DNA from: JADZAA01 sp039810485
GTDB lineage: Bacteria > Bacteroidota > Ignavibacteria > Kapaibacteriales > UBA961
Length of the DNA: 40,144 nucleotides
Reading direction: 5' to 3'
NCBI GenBank assembly: GCA_039810485.1
Contig: JBDHXA010000018.1
Coordinates: forward strand, 1 to 40,144
Shown: piece by piece, positions 1 through 7,299 of the stretch
How the letters are laid out: each line of letters starts with the position of its first letter
Numbering within the stretch: the first letter of the stretch is position 1
Made by a program: the position numbers and the translations under genes
The notes under the pieces: generated by a model
Told to the model about the DNA's origin: nothing
Databases searched by the model: none
Seen by the model: the letters and a program-made list of their open reading frames with translations, nothing else

Positions 1-536
1 GCTCTTGCGTTAGGTGTGTATAGCCGCTGGGCATATTGTGCTCCGTTTGTGATAAACTCGTCGTTGGGTTGTTGCACTATGACACTTAAACCAACTCTTT
101 ATTTATTTCATCCGTTGCACTTCACTGTTGTATCTGCGAGATAAAGATTATTGCAAAATACCAACAAAAACGCTCTGCATTTTTTGTTTGATGACTGTAT
201 AAATCTGTATTGTTATTGATAAGAAAAATGTATTCCTTAATCCCGTAGGTGTGTCCATAGTTGTCAGATTAAAAAAATATTTGAAAAATCGCATTAATCA
301 TTGTAGTTTTGAACTTGGTTTTTGGCGGCAGCACCCAAATGCCTTCCCTTCTGGTATTTTTGCAGCAGATACATTAGATGCTATGATGCTTTGATGATTA
401 ACAGATCGTCGCATCGTTACTTTATTAACGATATGATGTATAAGGCGATTGTTTATAAGATTTTTGTGCGTTATGCTTTTTATTTGCGTTTATTGTTTGA
501 CTTTAAAATGCAGGTCATAACAAATATCTGAAAAGT
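1..536. other. Left-edge non-coding stretch upstream of ftsQ
   Basis: No gene of normal length can be supported here. Reading leftward, a GTG at 77-75 opens a frame that runs off the window edge; its roughly 25 residues (beginning MQQPNDEFITNG) look protein-like, so this could be the first part of a divergent gene, but the stretch is too short to judge. The + strand open frame at 322-531 starts with TTG, has no plausible ribosome site and an odd composition rich in Tyr, Phe and Ile, so I leave it out. The genes that usually precede ftsQ in a dcw cluster (murC, murB, ddl) are not here. Confidence 0.4.
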
Positions 537-1286
537 ATGGCATTCAATATTTCAGATTCTGCATCAAAATATTATGGCAGTACAATTTTGACAGTGCTGA
601 TAATTGTGATTTGTTTGATTCTATTTGCAAAGTCATGGAAAAAGCATCAAACAATTGCCGATATTAAAGTGTATGGAGCCAAGTATTTAACCGTGCAAGA
701 GATTATTGCATATACGGGAATAAAAGATTCATTAGGTGTTTCTCTCAATAGAGCATCTTTGACAAAAATCGAGCAAAACGTTGCACAGCATGAATTTGTC
801 AGTAAAGTGCAGGCATGGAGAGAAGGGCTTCATTCGATTGCAATTGAAATTCGAGAGCGCATACCGTTCGCTGTGGTATGCCCTAATGAAGGTCATTTGC
901 AATATATTGACAGCAGCGGGAAAGTTTTGCCTTATCGCTTGTTTGCAGCTATTACAAATGTGCCGATTATCTATGGCTCGCTATCTAAAGACAGCATTGC
1001 AAAAATTCGTGACGGCGTATACACTCTGAAGCAAATATTAACAGTGTCAGGCGAGGAACTGTTTCGGCAAATAGGGAGCATCGAATGGAGCTATCCACAA
1101 CGATGCTGGGTTGTATATTTGGACACTTACAATATATTACTGTTGATTTCACCTGAACGTGAAATAGCATTACAGATAAATAAATTGAACGCAATGCTTC
1201 ATGAAAACAGCACTATTGCGAATAAACAGATTGATTTGCGATGGCAGGACAAAGTGGTAGTCTCCGACCAAAAGAAGAATAAATAA
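537..1286 (+). CDS. ftsQ: Cell-division protein FtsQ/DivIB
   Basis: FtsQ is the bitopic scaffold of the divisome: a short cytoplasmic tail, one membrane helix, and periplasmic POTRA and beta domains that hold FtsB/FtsL. The 249-residue product has a single hydrophobic helix at about residues 15-32 followed by a basic patch (KSWKKH). A POTRA-like segment starts near residue 40 with the typical pattern of a short strand (IKVYGAKYLT) and a helix reading EIIAYTGI. The next subdomain contains the IEIRERIPFAVV stretch that closes POTRA domains in this family. Sequence similarity in FtsQ is always weak, so the call rests on architecture plus position directly before ftsA and ftsZ. The ATG at 537 lies just after an in-frame stop. 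The stop codon is 32 bp before the ftsA start. Confidence 0.85.
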   Translation: MAFNISDSASKYYGSTILTVLIIVICLILFAKSWKKHQTIADIKVYGAKYLTVQEIIAYTGIKDSLGVSLNRASLTKIEQNVAQHEFVSKVQAWREGLHSIAIEIRERIPFAVVCPNEGHLQYIDSSGKVLPYRLFAAITNVPIIYGSLSKDSIAKIRDGVYTLKQILTVSGEELFRQIGSIEWSYPQRCWVVYLDTYNILLLISPEREIALQINKLNAMLHENSTIANKQIDLRWQDKVVVSDQKKNK

Positions 1287-1318
1287 TTAATTTATGTAAA
1301 AAAAAACTGCGAATTTCC

Positions 1319-2629
1319 TTGCAAACGCCAAACGATCCATATACAAATCTTGTACCAAGCAATATCATCGTAGGACTTGATATTGGAACGGCAAAAGTAT
1401 GCTGTTTAGTGATCGCCGTCGACGACGCCAATGAAAAAATTAATGTGCTTGGAATAGGACAAGCCCCGAGTGAAGGGCTGAGCCGCGGCGTTGTTGTCAA
1501 TATAGATAGAACGGTTCGCTCCATACAACAAGCTATTGAGCAGGCCTCTTCGCAGTCTGGCGTAGAGATTCGAGAAGTGATAGTAGGAATAGCAGGCGAT
1601 CATATTGACTCTTTTAGAAATCGGAGTATAATTACAATTCCTGGCACTTCACGTGAAATATGCGCATCTGATGTTGACAGATTAATTGAAGAAGCGCAAA
1701 AGATACTTCTGCCGAGCGACCGCAAGATCATCCACATTATTCCTCAAGAATTCATTATTGACGGACAAGACGGCGTAACAGACCCAATCGGAATGAGCGG
1801 TGTGCGCATGGAGGCTAATATTCATATCGTAACCGCTCTCTCTACTGCTGTCCAAAACATTTATCGCTGTGTGGAAAGATGCGGGCTGTCAGTTGCCGAC
1901 ATTATTTTAGAACCTCTGGCAAGCAGCTATGCAGTATTGGACAATGACGAAAAAGAAGTTGGCGTGGCCCTGATAGACATAGGCGGAGGCACAACGGACA
2001 TTGCCGTATTTCAGCATAACATCATTCGTCATACATCGGTAATTGGCATTGCAGGACATAAAGTTACAGAAGATGTGTGTAGTGTGCTTGGCATATTGCA
2101 AGGGCAGGCAGAAGCTGCTAAGCGAGAGTTCGGATACGCAATGCAATCAAGCATGATGCGCGATGAGATATTTATGATTCCCGGTATTAGCGGGAGGCAA
2201 CCGCTTGAAGTAAGCAAAAGCATGCTGTGTCAGATTATTCAGCCCCGCATGGAGGAGATTTTCGAATTTGCATACGCCGAGCTTAAAAAATCAGGCTATG
2301 CCGATCGTCTTTCAGCAGGAATAGTTCTGACAGGCGGAAGCGCCTTGCTTCGAGGCGCAGAAGATCTGGCGCGTATTGTTTTTGGCATGCCCGTTAAAAT
2401 TGGAATGCCAAGCGGCATTTCCTACGGCGGACTTGCGCAAGAAATAGAAAATCCGATGTATGCTACCACTGTTGGTTTAGTATTGCATGGCTTGGCACGT
2501 AAAAAACGCCAATTAGAGAAGATGCAAAAAACTGACTCGAAACTGCCGGTATTAGAAGAAACAGAGGTTGTTGACAATGAAAAACCTTCAATAATCAAAC
2601 GAATTAAAAATTTTTTCGAAGAACTGTAA
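1319..2629 (+). CDS. ftsA: Cell-division protein FtsA (actin-like membrane tether of FtsZ)
   Basis: FtsA is the actin-fold ATPase that anchors FtsZ filaments to the membrane and recruits later divisome proteins. The 436-residue product carries the actin-family phosphate 1 motif GLDIGTAKVCCLV near residue 19, the phosphate 2 motif IDIGGGTTDIAVF near residue 220, and the adenosine motif LTGGSALLRGAEDLA near residue 339. The C-terminus, IIKRIKNFFEEL, is a basic amphipathic helix matching the membrane-targeting sequence expected of FtsA. The start is taken as TTG at 1319; an ATT at 1313 is the next in-frame alternative and no ATG or clear Shine-Dalgarno is available, so the exact N-terminus is uncertain. 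It lies 32 bp after ftsQ and 77 bp before ftsZ, probably in one transcript. Confidence 0.95.
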   Translation: MQTPNDPYTNLVPSNIIVGLDIGTAKVCCLVIAVDDANEKINVLGIGQAPSEGLSRGVVVNIDRTVRSIQQAIEQASSQSGVEIREVIVGIAGDHIDSFRNRSIITIPGTSREICASDVDRLIEEAQKILLPSDRKIIHIIPQEFIIDGQDGVTDPIGMSGVRMEANIHIVTALSTAVQNIYRCVERCGLSVADIILEPLASSYAVLDNDEKEVGVALIDIGGGTTDIAVFQHNIIRHTSVIGIAGHKVTEDVCSVLGILQGQAEAAKREFGYAMQSSMMRDEIFMIPGISGRQPLEVSKSMLCQIIQPRMEEIFEFAYAELKKSGYADRLSAGIVLTGGSALLRGAEDLARIVFGMPVKIGMPSGISYGGLAQEIENPMYATTVGLVLHGLARKKRQLEKMQKTDSKLPVLEETEVVDNEKPSIIKRIKNFFEEL

Positions 2630-2706
2630 ATATTTTTTATAAATTACAGTAATAAGAATAGGAATTTTATAAAACAAATTTTCAATAATTATCTACGGGG
2701 GAAAGT

Positions 2707-4077
2707 GTGATTGTTGTTGATACTTCCATTAATTACGGTGCAAAAATCCGAGTTGTCGGCGTGGGTGGCGGCGGCGGGAATGCTATCAACAGTATGATAG
2801 CGCGAGGTTTAGCCGGAGTAGATTTTATAGCAGCCAATACCGATGCTCAAGCATTGACCATGAGCGTAGCGCCAAACAAAATTCAAATTGGCCGCGAATT
2901 TACCAAAGGACTTGGAGCTGGCGCTGATCCTGCTATCGGGCAGCGCTCTATCGAAGAAAATATTGATGAAATACGTGACGCTCTTTCCGGAAGCGACATG
3001 GTTTTTGTAACTGCCGGAATGGGCGGAGGCACTGGAACAGGAGGAGCTCCCGTCGTAGCGCGCATAGCTCGCGAGCTTGGCGCCTTGGTTGTTGCAATTG
3101 TAACAAAGCCGTTTGATTGGGAAGCTAAGCGTCGCTCGAATATTGCTGAAATAGGAATAACAGAATTGCGCAAACATGTTGACGCTCTAATTGTTGTTCC
3201 CAATCAAAAACTTATGTCTATAATTGACAGAAACACTTCATTCAAAGAGGCTTTTCAACGAGTAGATGACGTATTGTATAATGCTACGCGCGGCATATCG
3301 GATATCATCAATGGCAATGGCTATATCAATGTTGACTTTGCTGATGTTCGCACTATTATGAAGGACATGGGAGACGCTTTGATGGGTATCGGTGTTGCAA
3401 CCGGCGAAAATCGGGCAATAGAAGCGGCACAAAATGCTCTTAATTCTCCGTTGCTTGAAGGGATATCTATTGCTGGCGCACAAGGCATCCTTATCAATAT
3501 CAGCGGCGGCAATCTTACAATGCATGAAATCGGAGAAGCCGTCCATATTATTGAAAATGCTGCCGGCAGCGATGTAAATCTTATACACGGCATAGTTATT
3601 GATGAACAAATGGACGATAAAATCATGATTACTGTGGTTGCCACTGGCTTTAAGCGTAAAGAACAATCTATTCTTGGAATAGTTAATTCTACGTCCGAAC
3701 AGCGTCAGCCGCCTCAAATCGCTCAACAACCGATAAATTCGCAAAAAAATCCACCGCAACCTATTCGCCCAATTACCATCAATACCAATAGTTCGCTCCC
3801 GCCTTCAGCCGCACCTGTTGCCATGAAAGAAAACATCGAGCAGCCGCGTAGCGGAGGAGCAACGATTATTCCTGCTGTACGTCCAATAGGAATAAATGAA
3901 TTACAGAAATATGACGAACCAGCTGTAAGCCGCAGACGAAGCAATGGTTCAATCCCAATTCAGCAAGCGGCCGAGCAGCCTACCATCTACAATGCAAATA
4001 CTGATACTCCGCTTAATTCAAGGAATTATTCGACAATATCTGAAAGGCCAGCTTTTCTGCGCAGAATAATGGATTAG
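2707..4077 (+). CDS. ftsZ: Cell-division GTPase FtsZ
   Basis: FtsZ is the tubulin-like GTPase that forms the cytokinetic ring. The 456-residue product shows the nucleotide-binding GGGGNAINSM loop near residue 20, the tubulin signature GMGGGTGTGGAP near residue 105, and the T7 synergy loop NVDFADVRTIMKDMG near residue 207. A long Pro/Gln/Ser-rich linker follows the globular core from about residue 325. The protein ends in a conserved-looking tail peptide, SERPAFLRRIMD, of the kind that binds FtsA and other partners. The GTG start at 2707 is preceded by a purine-rich CGGGGGAAAGT, acceptable as a ribosome site. A perfect palindromic terminator lies 40 bp past the stop. The gene is the last of the ftsQAZ block. 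Confidence 0.98.
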   Translation: MIVVDTSINYGAKIRVVGVGGGGGNAINSMIARGLAGVDFIAANTDAQALTMSVAPNKIQIGREFTKGLGAGADPAIGQRSIEENIDEIRDALSGSDMVFVTAGMGGGTGTGGAPVVARIARELGALVVAIVTKPFDWEAKRRSNIAEIGITELRKHVDALIVVPNQKLMSIIDRNTSFKEAFQRVDDVLYNATRGISDIINGNGYINVDFADVRTIMKDMGDALMGIGVATGENRAIEAAQNALNSPLLEGISIAGAQGILINISGGNLTMHEIGEAVHIIENAAGSDVNLIHGIVIDEQMDDKIMITVVATGFKRKEQSILGIVNSTSEQRQPPQIAQQPINSQKNPPQPIRPITINTNSSLPPSAAPVAMKENIEQPRSGGATIIPAVRPIGINELQKYDEPAVSRRRSNGSIPIQQAAEQPTIYNANTDTPLNSRNYSTISERPAFLRRIMD

Positions 4078-4116
4078 TTGTTTATGCTTTATTTAATGTT
4101 GAATCCGCCTTGTAAT

Positions 4117-4152
4117 AAAAAGCGTCGCATCATTAATGATGCGACGCTTTTT
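4117..4152. terminator. Bidirectional terminator between ftsZ and mraZ
   Basis: A 36-bp perfect palindrome: arm AAAAAGCGTCGCATCATT, then its exact complement. The G+C-rich stem has an A-run on the left and a T-run on the right, so it reads as an intrinsic terminator in both directions. It sits between the convergent ftsZ and mraZ genes and probably ends both transcripts. No gene is visible between it and mraZ at 4357. Confidence 0.9.
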
Positions 4153-4356
4153 TGTACGTCCGATAAAAGGCAAAATCTTTGGAATGTTGAATAATCTTCG
4201 AAAGGCTATTTCGCAAATTGAAGCTGAAGACAGTTTCAATGCAGGCTGAGCAAATCAATGATTCAAGTGTAACAAACGAAGTAGCAAATAGTTGATGAAG
4301 CTCGGATAAATTTCTTTGATAACAGATTGTTAGTTTATGTATGAGAAATATGGTTT

Positions 4357-4800
4357 TCAGCGTTTCATTACTTGAGCCGCAACTTCTTCGTACGAGGCGT
4401 CATTCGCTTTAATATATCGGTTAAATTCTTCTGGATTCCAAAATTCGATATGATCTATCATGCCAACTATGAGTACTTTGCTTTCAATGCCTGCAAAGTC
4501 AATATAGCGTTTAGCAAGAGAAATACGTTGCTGTGAGTCAATTTCAACTTCTTCGCACCATGAAAGGAGTGTTCGCAAAAGAAACCTGCTGTTAGGATCG
4601 TTTTGGTCGAGATTGGCAAAACGCTCTTCATGTAGTTTCCACGTATTAAGAGGATAAACTGCTATGCAACAATCGGCGCCACGGGTGAGAATAAAAGTAT
4701 CATTCGCGTCGGGCGAAAGAATCTTTCGCATTTTGGCTGGAACATTGACACGACCTTTATTGTCAATTGAATATAATTCCTGACCTTTAAAGAATGACAT
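4357..4800 (-). CDS. mraZ: Transcriptional regulator MraZ
   Basis: MraZ is an AbrB-fold DNA-binding protein that represses the division/cell-wall cluster and its own gene by binding short TGGGN direct repeats. The 147-residue product from the ATG at 4800 begins MSFFKGQELYSIDNKGR. It contains two copies of the DxxxR signature of the family, DNKGR in the first half and DSQQR in the second. The frame can be extended to a GTG at 4929, but that extension would code through the operator and has no family counterpart, so 4800 is preferred. Normally mraZ is the first gene of dcw; here it is alone, inverted and convergent with ftsZ, with no rsmH or ftsL after it. Confidence 0.95.
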   Translation of the reverse strand: MSFFKGQELYSIDNKGRVNVPAKMRKILSPDANDTFILTRGADCCIAVYPLNTWKLHEERFANLDQNDPNSRFLLRTLLSWCEEVEIDSQQRISLAKRYIDFAGIESKVLIVGMIDHIEFWNPEEFNRYIKANDASYEEVAAQVMKR

Positions 4801-4871
4801 CGGGGAGTGGATATTATGTTGTAAGTTAAAACTCATTTTAGAAGGAAAGCGGGAGGAACTGCCGATGCTTC

Positions 4872-4948
4872 CCCCTTGCTTCGCACAGTTTCCCCCACTT
4901 ATCCGGTATAGCGTTAGAAAATCCCCCACTTTCTCCCACTATTTTCCA
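4872..4948 (-). promoter_or_regulatory. MraZ operator: phased TGGRR boxes upstream of mraZ
   Basis: Read on the - strand, three boxes TGGAA, TGGGA and TGGGG follow one another with exactly 5-bp gaps (complement positions 4944-4948, 4934-4938, 4924-4928). This is the box-and-spacer layout known for MraZ binding sites. Two further G-rich sites at 4893-4897 (TGGGG) and 4872-4876 (AGGGG) lie 31 and 52 bp from the third box, close to whole helical turns. The core operator touches the putative -7 element, so binding would block initiation. Autorepression is inferred from the family, not shown. Confidence 0.75.
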
Positions 4949-4982
4949 CAAAAATACATAATATGATTGTTAAACAAGCAAA
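4949..4982 (-). promoter_or_regulatory. Putative Bacteroidota-type promoter of mraZ
   Basis: On the - strand a TATTTTTG (complement of 4949-4956) fits the Bacteroidota -7 consensus TAnnTTTG. A TTG at 4977-4975 lies 18 bp upstream, and a TTTG at 4982-4979 is an alternative -33 element at 22 bp. The -7 element abuts the first MraZ box, giving a coherent promoter-operator. Assigned by eye. Confidence 0.5.
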
Positions 4983-5078
4983 TAAATTTGTAAATAGATA
5001 GAAATATTATCAACATTTCACAGACAGTGGCGATATTGCGCTGATTTAGCCACATTTAAAATGTAGAAATTAAAATAT

Positions 5079-5268
5079 GAGCCCGCTCCGAAAAGGTATT
5101 TTATAAAAATTGCAGACGGAAGATTCGCTATTTTTCAAAAAACATATCTTTTAAGAGCTATAAAAGTCGCTTTTTTGCCGTTTTTCTCTTATAAAATGAG
5201 TAAAAACTGTACTTTTTCACCATGTTTTCTTTGATTTGAAATATTATACGACTTTTTGGAGTGGGCTT
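5079..5268 (+). repeat. MITE-like element, copy 1 (~190 bp)
   Basis: This stretch is about 80-85% identical, by hand alignment, to the reverse complement of 24544-24732. Its ends are imperfect terminal inverted repeats: GAGCCCGCT on the left and AGTGGGCTT on the right. The direct repeat AAATAT flanks it (5073-5078 and 5269-5274). Well-conserved interior blocks include CATATCTTTTAAGAG and AGTAAAAACTGTAC, and an AAAAGTCG inside pairs with a CGACTTTT near the right end. It codes for nothing obvious. It is probably a small non-autonomous transposable element; the family is not assigned. Confidence 0.8.
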
Positions 5269-5974
5269 AAATATTATTTTTCAAAGTTTGAGATTGTGCT
5301 CTATCGCCAAGATAAATTGGCGTTTAGAATACGGTTTCCTTCAATGATATCAGACAAACACGAAGAAATTTAGCTGCGGCTCCTTTGGAACTTTGCTTTC
5401 TTATTATAGTTTTAAAAAATTAGAAAGTTTACCATGAGAATTTCTGAAGCGCTTAGTTATCTTATAATTAAGTATAGAATGGATAATATGGCAGCTGAAT
5501 GGCTATTGCAAGATATTGATGGGCATGGACTATGGTGAGAGTGTATGCAATTGACGGTGATTATTTATCATTTTAAATCTTAGAAGAACCGACCGTTCTG
5601 TTTTGACAACCATGAAATTTGATTTGATTTAAGATATATTACAGTTGTTTAGGTAAGATGAGTTTTCCATACATTCAGTTAGCGCTTATATATATCAGTA
5701 AATTTAAGGTTTTGCTTGCCACCTAGTTGTAAATATAGCTGGTAGCCACAGAAGCCATATTTTACTTCAAATGTTGAAAACGAATAGTGAAAAATTAGTG
5801 ATTAGCTTAAAAGAGGTTATTTAGTTTATCTAAAATGTTTATATTGCATTATCATTAATGCATGCATATACAATAATACGTACTTTGCAGGGTGCTATTC
5901 ATTGTCCAAGATATTTTATTTAAAGCAAATGTCATTGTTATAAATGAAATTACGTAAAATTTCATAGGAGAATT
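5269..5974. other. Non-coding gap before the oxidase operon
   Basis: About 700 bp, AT-rich, without a gene of usual length on either strand. The only protein-like text is a 34-codon frame at 5434-5538 (MRISEALSYLIIKYRMDNMA...), whose end overlaps an ATG at 5532 opening a 14-codon frame (MVRVYAIDGDYLSF). Together they could be a frameshifted relic of a small gene, or chance. A ribosome site AGGAG at 5966-5970 belongs to the cytochrome c gene that follows. Promoters for the oxidase operon must lie here but I cannot place one with confidence. Confidence 0.4.
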
Positions 5975-6535
5975 ATGATAAAATACTTACTCTGTACAAT
6001 AATATCTTTAGCAGGTTTTACCAGCATATTATCTGCAAATGAAGGCGAAACTCTGTTCAAAGCAAATTGCACTGCTTGTCATTCTATCGGCAAAGGAAAA
6101 TTAACGGGGCCTGACTTACTAGGAGTCGTAAAACGTCATGACGATAAGTGGTTGCTTTCATGGATAACATCTTCTCAAACTCTCATAAAATCAGGCGATG
6201 AGGCAGCCGTTAAGCTTTTTAAGGAAAACAATGAATTTCCTATGCCTGATGCCCCCATAAGTTCTGACGACATTAAGAAAGTGATTGAATACTTGCATAC
6301 TGTGCAAGACGGCTCAAAACCAGCCGTTGCTCTTCCGACGGGCGTTGGGCTGCACGGTACTAAAGTTGCAAACCCGCTCACGCATTTCACTTTGCAACAA
6401 GATCATGGCAATCTGATTAATTCTTGGGGCTTTTCTTGGTTTATAATTTTCTTGGTTTTCTTGCTATTGTCGATAGTTGCATTTGCTCTCTTTTTGTGGG
6501 GAAAAGCAAGAATGGAAGCGCGTCACTTTCAATAG
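5975..6535 (+). CDS. Membrane-anchored c-type cytochrome of the oxidase operon
   Basis: The 186-residue product has a signal peptide (cleavage near ILSANEG, about residue 21) and one haem c site, CTACH, at about residues 32-36. A plausible axial methionine lies in FPMPDAP near residue 90. The protein ends with a strong membrane helix at about residues 155-177 and a short basic tail, so the haem domain would be periplasmic and C-terminally anchored. This is a class I cytochrome c fold. It begins the operon directly before coxB, and subunit II here has no fused cytochrome domain, so this protein is the likely electron donor or an extra oxidase subunit. A good AGGAG sits 4 bp upstream of the ATG. 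Confidence 0.9.
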   Translation: MIKYLLCTIISLAGFTSILSANEGETLFKANCTACHSIGKGKLTGPDLLGVVKRHDDKWLLSWITSSQTLIKSGDEAAVKLFKENNEFPMPDAPISSDDIKKVIEYLHTVQDGSKPAVALPTGVGLHGTKVANPLTHFTLQQDHGNLINSWGFSWFIIFLVFLLLSIVAFALFLWGKARMEARHFQ

Positions 6536-6581
6536 TAAATAATTTTATTTGTTATTTAGGCACTATTTTGTAAAATCTGCA

Positions 6582-7277
6582 ATGAATATCTTTCCCGAAA
6601 ACGTTAGCACGTATGGACAGGGCATAGATCAATTATTTTGGTTGATATTGGTATTTGCCGGCACTGCTTTTTTTATCAGTTTATTTATTTTGCTTTATCC
6701 TCTCTACAAAAACCATCATTCGAGAGTTAAACGTGCGAGTTATATTACTGGTGAAAAAAAATCACAGTTTTTTTTAGTTGCCGTTGCGATGTGCATTCTT
6801 GCTTTAAGCGATTTTATTATTCTGTTTGCCGAACATGATACATGGGAGACAATAGAATCGCTTCCCAAAGTCAAAGACGTAGAATATATCGTAATAGGCC
6901 GTCAATGGAATTGGGCTTTTACTTATCCTGGCCCCGATGGAAAATTAGGCACTTCCGATGATGTTGTTATTGATGCTCCTGATTCTGAACTGCACGTTCC
7001 ACTAAATAAGAATGCTTTTTTTCATTTAAAGGCAAAAGATGTTGTGCATAGTTTCTTTGTTATTAATACGCGACTTAAACAAGATTGTGTGCCGGGAAGA
7101 ACAATCACACGTTGGATAAATTTTACAAAACAAGGGAAGTACGATATATCTTGTGCAGAAATCTGTGGTGTGGGGCATACGAGAATGCGGAATTTCATAG
7201 TTGTCGAGTCACAAGAAAAATATAATCATTATATAGACAGCCTTTATAAACAACATTCGGCAGTAGCCGGCAATTAG
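6582..7277 (+). CDS. coxB: Cytochrome c oxidase subunit II (CuA subunit)
   Basis: Subunit II accepts electrons from cytochrome c through the binuclear CuA centre in a periplasmic cupredoxin domain. Two membrane helices lie near residues 16-40 and 60-83. All CuA ligands are present: H156 (in VVHSFF), C191, E193, C195, H199 and M202 (in CAEICGVGHTRM). The aromatic electron-entry stretch QWNW is intact. Between strands is a loop, GPDGKLGTSDD, that resembles a calcium-binding loop. I prefer the ATG at 6582 (MNIFPENVST); the frame is open to a TTG at 6549 but that adds a segment lying in the short gap after the cytochrome gene. There is no C-terminal haem c domain, unlike classical caa3 subunit II. 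Confidence 0.95.
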   Translation: MNIFPENVSTYGQGIDQLFWLILVFAGTAFFISLFILLYPLYKNHHSRVKRASYITGEKKSQFFLVAVAMCILALSDFIILFAEHDTWETIESLPKVKDVEYIVIGRQWNWAFTYPGPDGKLGTSDDVVIDAPDSELHVPLNKNAFFHLKAKDVVHSFFVINTRLKQDCVPGRTITRWINFTKQGKYDISCAEICGVGHTRMRNFIVVESQEKYNHYIDSLYKQHSAVAGN

Positions 7278-7299
7278 TATTAATATTATTCTATTTGAT

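Noticed and set aside
1..77. Leftward partial gene at the window edge
   Set aside because: The open frame reads like protein but has only about 25 codons; not enough to support a gene call.
322..531. 69-codon + strand frame before ftsQ
   Set aside because: TTG start, no ribosome site, composition unlike neighbours and no recognisable motif.
4801..4929. N-terminal extension of mraZ from a GTG at 4929
   Set aside because: It would read through the MraZ boxes and the family starts at the MSFFKGQ methionine.
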